In this document: positions 26,210 to 33,878 of the stretch, one piece after another
How positions within the stretch are numbered: the first letter of the stretch is position 1
Layout: every line of letters starts with the position of its first letter
Assembly: GCA_026421215.1 (NCBI GenBank)
Contig: JAPKBN010000022.1
Span: 1 to 35,458, forward strand
Source of the DNA: Dehalococcoidia bacterium
GTDB lineage: Bacteria; Chloroflexota; Dehalococcoidia; Lucifugimonadales; Lucifugimonadaceae
Direction of reading: 5' to 3'
DNA length: 35,458 nt
Made by a program: the position numbers and the translations under genes
Notes under the pieces: model-generated
Databases searched by the model: none
The model's input: the letters and a program-made list of their open reading frames with translations, nothing else
Told to the model about the DNA's origin: nothing

Positions 26210-27157
26210 TTATTCGGGCCAGGAGCGGGATTCGATATACCGGTGTGCAGATATAGCCGCGGTAGCGCCGTCACCGGCCGAAGTCACAAGCTGCCGTGCG
26301 GATCCGGATCGAATGTCCCCAATGGCGTACAAACCGGGCGACGACGTGCGCATGGATACGTCAGTTTCGACATGTCCCCCGCCGTCCAGGCCAATGAACC
26401 CGGACATATAGGACGACCGTGGGTCGGTGCCGACAAAGATGAACACACCAGCAACGTCCAACGTCGAATCCTCTCCTGTGCCAGCGTCCTTCACTCTCAC
26501 ACCGTTCACTCCGGCGTCGCCTCCAAGTACAGCGGTCACTGTGTGGCCAAACCTGATATCGATCTTGGCGTTCTCGCGCACACGCTCCTGAAGGTGTGCC
26601 TGCCCAGAGAACTCATTGCCCCGCACAAGCATGATCACATTGGAAACAAAAGCTGTAAGCGACAACGCCTCGTCCAAGGCACTGTCACCGCCTCCAACGA
26701 CGGCGACTGTCTCGTCCAGGAAAAACGCTCCATCGCACGTTGCGCAATTTGAAACGCCCCGTCCGCGGAACTCCTCCTCTCCTTCAACGCCAAGATTGGC
26801 GAAGTCCGACCCCGTGGCAGCGATCACCGCCTTGGCGCGGAAAGTGGCTTCTGGCGTAGAGAGCGAAAGGTAAGGCTCCTGAGACTCCAGCGACTCTACC
26901 TCGGTAAACATCCGAACCTCCGCACCGGCCGCAGAAGCTTGACGTTCGATCAACGGAGCGAGGTCAGCGCCAAGAAGGCCGTCAGGAAACCCTGGGAAGT
27001 TCTCGATCTTCTCCGCGTTGATGATCTGGCCGCCGGGCATCATTCCCTCAAGCACAACGGTCTTCAGTCCCAGTCGTGCGCCGTACATGGCCGCGGTCAA
27101 ACCACCGGCACCGGCCCCGATAACAACAAGATCAAATCCCTCAACCTGTTCAGTCAT
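26210..27157 (-). CDS. trxB: Thioredoxin reductase-like FAD-dependent oxidoreductase
   Basis: A 315-residue flavoprotein of the low-molecular-weight thioredoxin reductase family. It has the FAD motif VIGAGAGGL (12-20), MMPGGQI, the redox-active Cys138-Ala-Thr-Cys141 in CATCDGAFF, the NADPH motif VVGGGDSALDEAL and the C-terminal GLYAIGDIRSG. It should reduce thioredoxin or a similar small dithiol protein with NADPH. The typical GxGxxG reads GAGAGG. The start is probably the ATG at 27157 (GGGAG 12 bases upstream); a GTG at 27169 is the alternative. It is convergent with lipB across 260 bases that hold no gene I can see, and lies downstream of the aminotransferase gene, reading the same way. Confidence 0.9.
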   Translation of the reverse strand: MTEQVEGFDLVVIGAGAGGLTAAMYGARLGLKTVVLEGMMPGGQIINAEKIENFPGFPDGLLGADLAPLIERQASAAGAEVRMFTEVESLESQEPYLSLSTPEATFRAKAVIAATGSDFANLGVEGEEEFRGRGVSNCATCDGAFFLDETVAVVGGGDSALDEALSLTAFVSNVIMLVRGNEFSGQAHLQERVRENAKIDIRFGHTVTAVLGGDAGVNGVRVKDAGTGEDSTLDVAGVFIFVGTDPRSSYMSGFIGLDGGGHVETDVSMRTSSPGLYAIGDIRSGSARQLVTSAGDGATAAISAHRYIESRSWPE

Positions 27158-27246
27158 CCCGGTAAGCACTCCCTGAGTTGGTCGCAGTATCTATTCGGCA
27201 AAATGAATAACGGGCCAAAACCCTCTCGAACAGCCGCCCGGCGGGG

Positions 27247-28548
27247 CTAGATCATCCCTTGTTCTCTGACCTGTTTGAGTGATGCTTCGAACGCTTCTAG
27301 GGTTTTGGCGATGTCTTCGTCGGAGTGGACCGCCATCATCAGGAAGCGCCTGCCATTGTCGACGCCGTTGTTGAACATTGCCATCTTGAACTCGTGATCG
27401 GCGTCCTTGCTGATCGGTGTTCCAGACGGCGCGCCCTGAATAATGCCCCACTCATCGATCTCGGCGTCGATGCCGATACGGGTGTGAATCATCGATCCGA
27501 TGCCGTACGCGTGCCCGGGAATTTCAACGCGGCCGAAAACTTCGTTGATTCCTTCCTTGAGTTTCTGTCCCGCCGCATCCGCTTTCTCGTTAACATCGCC
27601 ATTCGCCACCATCTCCAGCGCGGCTATTCCGGCGACCGCCGATAACGGGTTTCCGTTGAACGTCCCCTGGTGAAGCATCTGACCGCGCTCGATGGTATTC
27701 AGGATGTCAGCCTTGCCTGCGACCGCGCCACCAGGCAGCCCACCACCGAGGATTTTTGCGAGCGTGCACAGGTCCGGGGTTACGCCCCACAGTTCCTGTG
27801 TCCCGCCTCTGGATGAACGAAATCCGGTCACGACCTCGTCTAGGATGAAGACAACGTCGTGCTTTGTCGTCACGTCTCGAATTTCCTGCAAGAAGTCTGG
27901 GTGGATCGGCGTGCCACCCATGTGTGCGCCGGTGGATTCTATGATGACGGCGGCGACATCGTTCGCCTCAATCGCCGCCTCTACCGCTCCGATGTCGCCC
28001 GGCTGAAGCACGATCATCGTGTCCAGCACTTCGCCCGGTATGCCCCCCATACCCGTGAGATTGCCGGCGTTTGCATAATCAGACCAGCCGTGGAAATGGT
28101 CGAAGAACTTGATGATCTTGGAGCGCCCGTTGTAAGCACGCGCCATGCGCATCGCCATCATCACGGCTTCCGTGCCGGAGGATGTGAAACGAACCTTCTC
28201 AGCACACGGGATCAACTGTTTCACAAGGTCAGCCCATCGGATTTCAAGATCTGAGGAAGCGCTCAGGTGTGTTCCGAGGGCCATCCGATCCTGGACCGCC
28301 TTGACGATGGACGGGTTCGCCTGTCCAAGGATCATGGAACCGTGTCCAGTGTTGTACTCAACGTACTCGTTGCCGTCCACGTCCCACTTACGGCTGCCGA
28401 GTCCGTGGGTCATGTGCACTGGGAAGGGCGCCATATTCCGAGCCTCGTGGGTGACTCCCTTCGGGAAGTTCAACTTTGCCCGTTCGTACAGCTCCGCCGA
28501 TTTCGGGTGCAACTCGTAGTAGCGGTCCTCGATAGCGGTCCGAGCCAT
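27247..28548 (-). CDS. Class-III aminotransferase, glutamate-1-semialdehyde aminomutase-like
   Basis: A 433-residue pyridoxal-phosphate enzyme. Seen: SSGTEAVMMAMRMAR (123-137), the phosphate and ring-binding FILDEVVTGFR with Asp237, the Schiff-base Lys265 in LAKILGGGLPGG, and HQGTFNGNPLS. The overall layout, including the N-terminal FPKGVTHEAR, matches the glutamate-1-semialdehyde 2,1-aminomutase subgroup, which makes 5-aminolevulinate for tetrapyrroles. Many paralogues of this subgroup use other substrates and no haem gene is nearby, so I do not assign hemL. Start: ATG at 28548 with GGAGG eight bases upstream; the frame reaches 28599 without support. Confidence 0.9.
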   Translation of the reverse strand: MARTAIEDRYYELHPKSAELYERAKLNFPKGVTHEARNMAPFPVHMTHGLGSRKWDVDGNEYVEYNTGHGSMILGQANPSIVKAVQDRMALGTHLSASSDLEIRWADLVKQLIPCAEKVRFTSSGTEAVMMAMRMARAYNGRSKIIKFFDHFHGWSDYANAGNLTGMGGIPGEVLDTMIVLQPGDIGAVEAAIEANDVAAVIIESTGAHMGGTPIHPDFLQEIRDVTTKHDVVFILDEVVTGFRSSRGGTQELWGVTPDLCTLAKILGGGLPGGAVAGKADILNTIERGQMLHQGTFNGNPLSAVAGIAALEMVANGDVNEKADAAGQKLKEGINEVFGRVEIPGHAYGIGSMIHTRIGIDAEIDEWGIIQGAPSGTPISKDADHEFKMAMFNNGVDNGRRFLMMAVHSDEDIAKTLEAFEASLKQVREQGMI

Positions 28549-28602
28549 GGGTAAGGCCTCCGTATTTGCGTTCCGTATTGGATGATCGGGGTCATTCACA
28601 GG

Positions 28603-28620
28603 CCCCCATAACTCTGGGGG
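28603..28620. repeat. Inverted repeat between divergent genes
   Basis: Arms CCCCCA / TGGGGG with a 6-base spacer, in the 188-base gap between the aminotransferase (-) and threonine synthase (+) starts. It could be an operator; there is no T tract. Confidence 0.3.
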
Positions 28621-28736
28621 TAACCAATCGCTGCTATTCTATGCGCTCGAAATCACGTACCGCCACGTCTGTCCATCGGCATTGGATCTGTGGCATCACA
28701 TAACATCCATATCCCAGATCAAATCAGGTGATAACC

Positions 28737-29924
28737 GTGCCAGAGAGCTTCATTACGCATCTTCAGTGCAGCAACTGCGGTGAAACCTACGACGACCGCG
28801 ATCCCATGCGCACATGTCCTGCATGCGAAAAGGTGTTATTCGCCCGATACGATCTTGAAAAGGCAGCAGGAGCAAAGGCTGAACTTAAGGATCGCGACCC
28901 GAACATGTGGCGCTACCGAGAGGTGATGCCCGTGAGGGACCCGGCCAACATCATCACTCTCGGCGAGGGCATGACCCCGATGATCGACGCCAAACGCCTG
29001 GCAACAGAAGTGAACTCCCCGGGCTTACTGTTAAAGGATGAGGGCGTTTGCCCGACGGGTTCCTTTAAGGCACGCGGTCTGTCAGCCGCTGTTTCCAAGG
29101 CCAAAGAACTGGGCCTCATGAAACTCACCATGCCGTCAGCCGGAAACGCTGCCGGAGCGATGGCCGCGTACGCCGCGGCGGGTGGGCTTGAATCGAATGT
29201 GTTCATGCCAAAGGACGCGCCCTCAGCCAACCAGGCGGAGTGTCTTGCATACGGCGCAAACCTGACACTGGTTGACGGGTTCATCAACGACGCCGGTCGC
29301 ATATCTGGAGAAGCGGCCGCAGAGCGCGGCCTGTTCGATGTGTCGACCCTCAAAGAGCCGTATCGGGCAGAGGGCAAGAAGACGATGGGATACGAGATCG
29401 CCGAACAGTTGGGTTGGAAGCTGCCGGACGTGATCGTGTACCCGACAGGCGGCGGCACGGGAATTGTCGGCATGTGGAAGGCATTCAGTGAAATGGAATG
29501 CATGGGCTGGATCGGACCGGAGCGTCCACGCATGGTGATGGTCCAGGCTGAAGGCTGCGCCCCGTTCGTCAAGGCGTTCAAAGACGGCAAGCGTCATGCC
29601 GAACTGTTCCCGAACCCACACACAATTGCAGCCGGAATGCGAGTTCCGGTTGGAATCGGCGACTACCTTGTGATCGACGCCGTTCGTGAAAGCAACGGAA
29701 CAGGGCTTACCGTCACCGACGATGAGATGGTTCGTGGCGTGAGAGACCTGTCTTCATATGAGGGCATATTCGCTGCGCCGGAGGGCGGGGCATTAGTCGG
29801 CGCTCTAAGGAAGATGCTCAACGACGGAACCGTCAGCCCGGACGAGCGCGTCCTACTCCTTATTACGGGCTCCGGTCTCAAGTACCTTGACGTCCTTACT
29901 CCTGCGCTCGCTGCGTTGGCATAG
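28737..29924 (+). CDS. thrC: Threonine synthase
   Basis: A 395-residue pyridoxal-phosphate enzyme converting O-phosphohomoserine to threonine. The N-terminus has a zinc-ribbon-like set, Cys11-x2-Cys14 and Cys27-x2-Cys30, seen in a subgroup of threonine synthases. Lys111 in PTGSFKARG forms the Schiff base; SAGNAAGAMAAYAA binds substrate and cofactor, and YPTGGGTGIVGMWKAF forms the phosphate loop. The length is that of the shorter, class-II-like bacterial forms. Start: GTG at 28737 with AGGTGAT just upstream; an in-frame GTG at 28728 would add three residues. It is divergent from the aminotransferase gene, and no other threonine gene is in the window. Confidence 0.92.
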   Translation: MPESFITHLQCSNCGETYDDRDPMRTCPACEKVLFARYDLEKAAGAKAELKDRDPNMWRYREVMPVRDPANIITLGEGMTPMIDAKRLATEVNSPGLLLKDEGVCPTGSFKARGLSAAVSKAKELGLMKLTMPSAGNAAGAMAAYAAAGGLESNVFMPKDAPSANQAECLAYGANLTLVDGFINDAGRISGEAAAERGLFDVSTLKEPYRAEGKKTMGYEIAEQLGWKLPDVIVYPTGGGTGIVGMWKAFSEMECMGWIGPERPRMVMVQAEGCAPFVKAFKDGKRHAELFPNPHTIAAGMRVPVGIGDYLVIDAVRESNGTGLTVTDDEMVRGVRDLSSYEGIFAAPEGGALVGALRKMLNDGTVSPDERVLLLITGSGLKYLDVLTPALAALA

Positions 29925-30208
29925 TCGCCCTACGACAACCAGGCGCTCGTAGTACCCTAACGCGGCTACCGAAAAGTGCCTGGCTTAGTCCGAGTTGCGT
30001 GTTTATGGCCAACCACGCAACTGAAAGAAGGGACTGGCTGTCTATGGACGATGCCCAAATGGCCGGAGTAACCACGGTGGCCGGAGTCGACATCCCGAAC
30101 GACGGATAACGGATTGATATCGCGATAACCAATCAACGAGCACGGTATCTCGCCACAACACAAGTTGAATCAGGTTTACATAAGTCAGGTCAAACTTGAA
30201 GGAGCCTC

Positions 30209-31816
30209 ATGGAAAATATAGTCGGCTTTGAGGCGCTCTGCCCAACATCGTTCCTGGATCGGAGCGCCTCCGTTTACCCGGACAAGGCGGCCGTCGTGTA
30301 CGGGGACACGACCTACTCGTACGCTGAGTTTTCCGACCGCGTCAGGCGACTGGCATCCGCGTTGAAACAAGCGGGAATCGAGTACGGCGATAAGGTCGCA
30401 TTCCTCGTGCCAAACATCCCAGCGATGCTGGAAGGGCATTACGGCCCGATGCGTCTCGGCGCAATTCTCGTGGCGATCAACATCCGTCTGTCAGCTCGCG
30501 AGATCTCCTACATCCTTAACCACTCTGGGGCAAAGGTTCTGGTGTTCGATTCCGAGTACGCATCGGTCATAGGGTCCATTAAAGCCGAAGTGCCCGGCGT
30601 GACCACATTTGTGCAGGCAGTCGATACCTTTCCACGGGCTGACGATATCGAAGGTCCAGACTACGAAGAGTTTCTGGCATCAGCCCCGGACGAAGACCCC
30701 TCGGTAAGACTTAATTCCGAGATGGACTCGATAGCGATCGACTACACGTCCGGGACGACCGGGATGCCGAAAGGTGTCGAGTACAGCGGGCGCGGCGCGT
30801 ATCTCTCGGCGCTCGGAGAAGCGCTTGAGATCGGTATCAACTGGCGCAGCGTGTATCTCTGGACTCTCCCTATGTTCCACTGCAACGGTTGGTGCTTCAC
30901 ATGGGCCGTAACCGCAGTCGGCGGCACCCACGTATGCCTCCGTCGAGTGGACGCTGGAGATGTGTATGACCTCGTGTCCAACAAGAGTGTGAGTCACATG
31001 TGCGCCGCTCCGACTGTGCTCACAGCACTCTACTCCTCGCCGCTCGCCGGTGAGGGCAAGCTAGCCGATGTACGGATCATGACGGCGGGAGCACCACCAG
31101 CTCCACAGGTCATCCGGTCTATAGAAGACATGGGAGCGGTGATCGTCCACACATATGGCCTTACGGAGACGTACGGCCCAATAACCGTTTCAGCAGAGCA
31201 ACCCGACTGGGATTCGATGGAGATTCACAAGCGTGCGGATCTCAAATCGCGCCAGGGCGTGCCGTTCGTCCTCGCCGAGCCAGGCTTAAGAGTGGTGGAT
31301 GAGAACATGAACGACGTTCCGCGCGACGCCGAGACGATGGGTGAAGTCGTGATGCGCGGGAACATGGTCATGTCTGGTTATTACAACGACCCGGAAGCGA
31401 CGGCGACGGCGTTTGCCGGTGGGTGGTTTCACTCCGGGGATCTTGGTGTCTGGCACCCGGACGGATATATCGAACTCCGAGACCGCGCCAAAGACGTCAT
31501 CATCTCGGGCGGAGAGAACATCTCCAGCCAGGAGGTCGAGAAGGCGATCATGGAGCATCCCTCCGTGATGGAGGTGTGCATCGTCGGTGTGCCGGACGAA
31601 CGATGGGGCGAGGTGCCAAAAGCCTTCATCGTCAAAAACGAGGGTACAGAGGCGTCTGCGGAAGAGATAATTGAGTTCTGCCGTGAGCGGATTGCGCACT
31701 TCAAAGCGCCAAAGCACGTCGAGTTCGGTGAGCTGCCCAAGACGGCAACCGGGAAAATTCAAAAATTCGTTCTTCGAGACAAGGAGTGGGCCGGACATGA
31801 CAGGCGTATCAACTGA
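30209..31816 (+). CDS. Acyl-CoA synthetase (AMP-forming)
   Basis: A 535-residue ANL-superfamily ligase that activates a carboxylic acid through an acyl-AMP to its CoA thioester. Motifs: the phosphate loop YTSGTTGMPKG, FHCNGWCFTW, typical of the medium-chain/aromatic acyl-CoA synthetase branch, YGLTETYGP, the hinge region WFHSGDLGVWHPDGYIE with RAKDVIISGGENISS, and the catalytic lysine in PKTATGKIQK near the C-terminus. The chain is complete. Start: ATG at 30209 with AAGGAG four bases upstream. It overlaps the next gene by 20 bases, so its product probably feeds that CoA-dependent enzyme. The acid is not identifiable; an imperfect inverted repeat upstream (30161-30198) may be an operator. Confidence 0.93.
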   Translation: MENIVGFEALCPTSFLDRSASVYPDKAAVVYGDTTYSYAEFSDRVRRLASALKQAGIEYGDKVAFLVPNIPAMLEGHYGPMRLGAILVAINIRLSAREISYILNHSGAKVLVFDSEYASVIGSIKAEVPGVTTFVQAVDTFPRADDIEGPDYEEFLASAPDEDPSVRLNSEMDSIAIDYTSGTTGMPKGVEYSGRGAYLSALGEALEIGINWRSVYLWTLPMFHCNGWCFTWAVTAVGGTHVCLRRVDAGDVYDLVSNKSVSHMCAAPTVLTALYSSPLAGEGKLADVRIMTAGAPPAPQVIRSIEDMGAVIVHTYGLTETYGPITVSAEQPDWDSMEIHKRADLKSRQGVPFVLAEPGLRVVDENMNDVPRDAETMGEVVMRGNMVMSGYYNDPEATATAFAGGWFHSGDLGVWHPDGYIELRDRAKDVIISGGENISSQEVEKAIMEHPSVMEVCIVGVPDERWGEVPKAFIVKNEGTEASAEEIIEFCRERIAHFKAPKHVEFGELPKTATGKIQKFVLRDKEWAGHDRRIN

Positions 31817-32591
31817 GGCGCAGGACCTGATTCTGGACGAAATCCAGGATGGGGTCGCTATCCTCACGCTCAACAACCCGGCACGGCGCAACGCAGTTTC
31901 GTCGCAACTTCTCACCGTTTTGAAAGCGAAGTTGGACGCGGTCGCCTTGAACGAAGAGGTGAGGGTCGTCATCATCCGGGCCGAGGGCCCGGTATATAGC
32001 TCCGGCCATGATCTGAAAGAGCTTCTTGAGGGTGATGAGGCAAACAACGCACACGTGTTTGGGATGGCAACGATCGTCATGGAGGCGATTCGTCTCCTGC
32101 CACAGCCTGTTATCGCCGAGGTAGGCGGACTGGCGACGGCCGCGGGATGCCAGCTTGTTGCATCGTGTGACATGGCGGTCGCGTCCGAAGAGGCTCGGTT
32201 TGCGACGCCCGGCGTGCGCAACGGCCTGTTCTGCATTACTCCGGGGGTCGCTCTGGCTCGTGCGGTGCCTAAGAAGAAGGCCATGGAGATGCTGCTTACC
32301 GGTCTGCCGATCTCGGCCGACGAGGCGCTCCAGTTCGGACTGGTGAGCCGGGTCGTCCCTGCCGAGGAGCTGCAAGCGCGCACGATGGAACTGGCGCAGC
32401 ACGTTTCGGCGGCAAGCTCATACACGCTGGCAATAGGCAAGCGATCCTTCTACGCACAGATCGGACTCGACTACGGACCGGCATATGAGGTCGCAGAACA
32501 ACTGATGACGGAGAACATGCAGGCACACGACGCCCACGAGGGCATAGACGCATTCCTCACAAAGCGGTCTCCTGAGTGGAAGAACCGTTAG
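31797..32591 (+). CDS. Enoyl-CoA hydratase/isomerase family protein, catalytic Glu pair absent
   Basis: A 264-residue crotonase-fold protein. The oxyanion-hole region SSGHDLKEL (68-76) and ATAAGCQLVASCDMAVAS (113-130) are clear, and the sequence resembles the ECHDC3 group. The two glutamates that hydrate crotonyl-CoA in classical enoyl-CoA hydratase are replaced: Gln119 aligns with Glu144 and Gly139 with Glu164. It should still bind CoA thioesters but probably does something other than classical hydration. Start: ATG at 31797, inside the end of the acyl-CoA synthetase gene, with AAGGAG ten bases upstream. The two genes form a coupled pair. Confidence 0.9.
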   Translation: MTGVSTEAQDLILDEIQDGVAILTLNNPARRNAVSSQLLTVLKAKLDAVALNEEVRVVIIRAEGPVYSSGHDLKELLEGDEANNAHVFGMATIVMEAIRLLPQPVIAEVGGLATAAGCQLVASCDMAVASEEARFATPGVRNGLFCITPGVALARAVPKKKAMEMLLTGLPISADEALQFGLVSRVVPAEELQARTMELAQHVSAASSYTLAIGKRSFYAQIGLDYGPAYEVAEQLMTENMQAHDAHEGIDAFLTKRSPEWKNR

Positions 32592-32642
32592 CTGACGGCC
32601 GATCCGTAGCCATTTCCGTGAAAGTGTCGTCGCGTCCGGTGA

Positions 32643-33239
32643 TTAGACCGTGTGGCTGCCCTGGTTGATCGACTCGCTTAGACGTGTGTACTCGTTTGCG
32701 AGCATCCCGAGGATCACCGAGTTATGGCGTGCACCATCGTGTGGACGACTTTGCCGTAATGTTCCTTCGTGGACGAATCCAAGGTGCTCAAACATGTCAC
32801 GGGCGGAGGTGTTGTATTCCGGCACGTCTACCCACGCACGGAACAATCCAAGGTTCCGGAAGATGTGATCAAGGCAGGAAATTACGGTCGCCGTTCCGTA
32901 GCCACGATGCTGCAAATCTTTGCGTCCGATAAGGACGGATAGTTGAGCGTCGCCAAGGGCTTCGTCTATTGCCAGTTGCGCCTCGCCGATGTGCTCACCG
33001 GACACGGTGCGTACAGAAAGGATCGAGCGGTGCGGCTCGTGGTGCGGGTCGTTGAAGACCTCATCCCATTCCGCCTGTGTAGCGTCAATCATTTTGAGAG
33101 GTTCGTAACCAAGGTGGGCGGGTTCGCCGTACGTATATCGTCCAAACCACATCTCAGAGATCTCTGGGTCCTCTAACCACTCGGAGATACGTGTTACGTC
33201 CTCGCGTGTGACCTCGGAAAGTACTACTTCTGATCGCAT
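32643..33239 (-). CDS. GNAT family N-acetyltransferase
   Basis: A 198-residue acetyl-CoA-dependent acyltransferase of the Gcn5 fold, RimJ/RimL-like. The acetyl-CoA-binding segment is LSVLIGRKDLQHRGYGTAT, with a GYG turn preceding the helix; VPEYNTSARDMFEHLGFVHEG is the typical C-terminal strand-helix unit. The N-terminal part is acidic, which may shape the acceptor site. The acceptor is unknown. Start: ATG at 33239 with GAGGAGG five bases upstream, chosen over an unsupported extension to 33281. It is divergent from the selenoprotein gene and convergent with the crotonase gene. Confidence 0.87.
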   Translation of the reverse strand: MRSEVVLSEVTREDVTRISEWLEDPEISEMWFGRYTYGEPAHLGYEPLKMIDATQAEWDEVFNDPHHEPHRSILSVRTVSGEHIGEAQLAIDEALGDAQLSVLIGRKDLQHRGYGTATVISCLDHIFRNLGLFRAWVDVPEYNTSARDMFEHLGFVHEGTLRQSRPHDGARHNSVILGMLANEYTRLSESINQGSHTV

Positions 33240-33357
33240 GAGCGCCTCCTCGTGGTTTGGGGGGGTGCGTTGGTTGGGCAATTATATGGTAATCAGGCGA
33301 TTACGGTTGTGGCACCTGCAAGTTCCTGTATGCCTCACATGTATCACTCCTACAGAT

Positions 33358-33386
33358 TTGACAGAGACACAGAACGCAACTAGCGT
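33358..33386 (+). promoter_or_regulatory. Promoter of the SelW-like selenoprotein gene
   Basis: A perfect TTGACA (33358-33363), a 17-base spacer and TAGCGT (33381-33386) as a weak -10. Transcription would begin near 33393, about 37 bases before the ATG. Confidence 0.55.
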
Positions 33387-33429
33387 GTACTTCAAACGTA
33401 AAGACCGGCGTGACCGGGAGAGGAGCCTT

Positions 33430-33717
33430 ATGGCTGAAGGTAAAGTACAGGCGGAGATCACTTACTGCGTTCCTTGAGGCCACCACAACGTGGCTACCTG
33501 GATGGCAGCCGAATTGTTTCAAGCCGTTGGAGCGGACGTCGCGGTAACCGTCACCCCCGCCGGCGGGGGTGTTTTCAAGATCGCATTTGACGGCGAGATT
33601 GTCTTCGACAAGGCGACCAACGACGGCAAGTTCCCAGACCTGAATGGCAACGTGAAAGCTCTCAAGAAGCTCCTTCAAGACAAAGTTGCTCGAGTTCCGG
33701 TTGGAGCAGCTGACTAG
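33430..33717 (+). CDS. SelW/Rdx-family selenoprotein with in-frame UGA (Sec16)
   Basis: A 95-residue thioredoxin-fold redox protein if TGA at 33475-33477 is read as selenocysteine. Reading through gives Cys13-Val-Pro-Sec16, the C-x2-U motif of the SelW/Rdx family, followed by VATWMAAELFQ, PAGGGVFKIAFDGEIVFDK and GKFPDLN, which are the family hallmarks. The ATG at 33430 has GAGAGGAG four bases upstream, and the reading frame on both sides of TGA is the same. A start after the TGA (for example GTG 33490) would lack the redox motif and has no ribosome-binding site. A candidate SECIS hairpin lies at 33492-33510. The gene has its own promoter (33358-33386) and terminator (33738-33774). The family is thought to work in thiol redox control; the partner is unknown. 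No selA, selB, selC or selD is in the window. A nonsense mutation in a Cys-type gene is the alternative, but TGA falls exactly at the Sec site. Confidence 0.85.
33492..33510 (+). promoter_or_regulatory. Candidate bacterial SECIS hairpin
   Basis: The arms GGCT-A-CC and GG-C-AGCC pair around the loop TGGAT. The loop begins 22 bases after the TGA and has G at its second and third positions, which fits the known requirement for a short apical loop with an early G at about 16-37 bases from UGA. It lies inside the coding sequence, as bacterial SECIS elements do. A second, mutually exclusive hairpin (33478-33495) sits directly after the TGA. Confidence 0.5.
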
Positions 33718-33737
33718 AAGACCTTAGAAGTGACTTC

Positions 33738-33774
33738 AAGGAGGCCCCGGCATTGTCCGGGGCCTCCTTTTTTT
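33738..33774 (+). terminator. Intrinsic terminator of the selenoprotein gene
   Basis: A 13-bp perfect stem (AAGGAGGCCCCGG with its complement), a 6-base loop CATTGT and a following run of T to 33774, starting 21 bases after the stop codon. Confidence 0.92.
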
Positions 33775-33878
33775 ACGCCAAGGTTTATGGGCGAATTTCA
33801 TCTAAAACGAACCGCATCGCTGTTAAAGTGACAGCGTCATAAGTCACCACGTCGTACAGCTACAGGAGACACATCCCG

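Noticed and set aside
30005-30109. A 34-codon plus-strand frame in the gap before the acyl-CoA synthetase gene
   Set aside because: It has no ribosome-binding site, no recognisable motif and no reason to be called beyond chance.
31671-31796. An N-terminal extension of the crotonase-fold gene
   Set aside because: It lies within the acyl-CoA synthetase coding region in a different frame and has no crotonase similarity.
33490-33717. A 75-residue protein starting at GTG 33490
   Set aside because: It lacks a ribosome-binding site and the redox motif of its family; the frame continues upstream through a TGA to a well-supported ATG at 33430.
33828-33847. GTGAC-N10-GTCAC inverted repeat before the zinc alcohol dehydrogenase
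   Set aside because: Five-base arms are expected by chance at this length of intergenic DNA.
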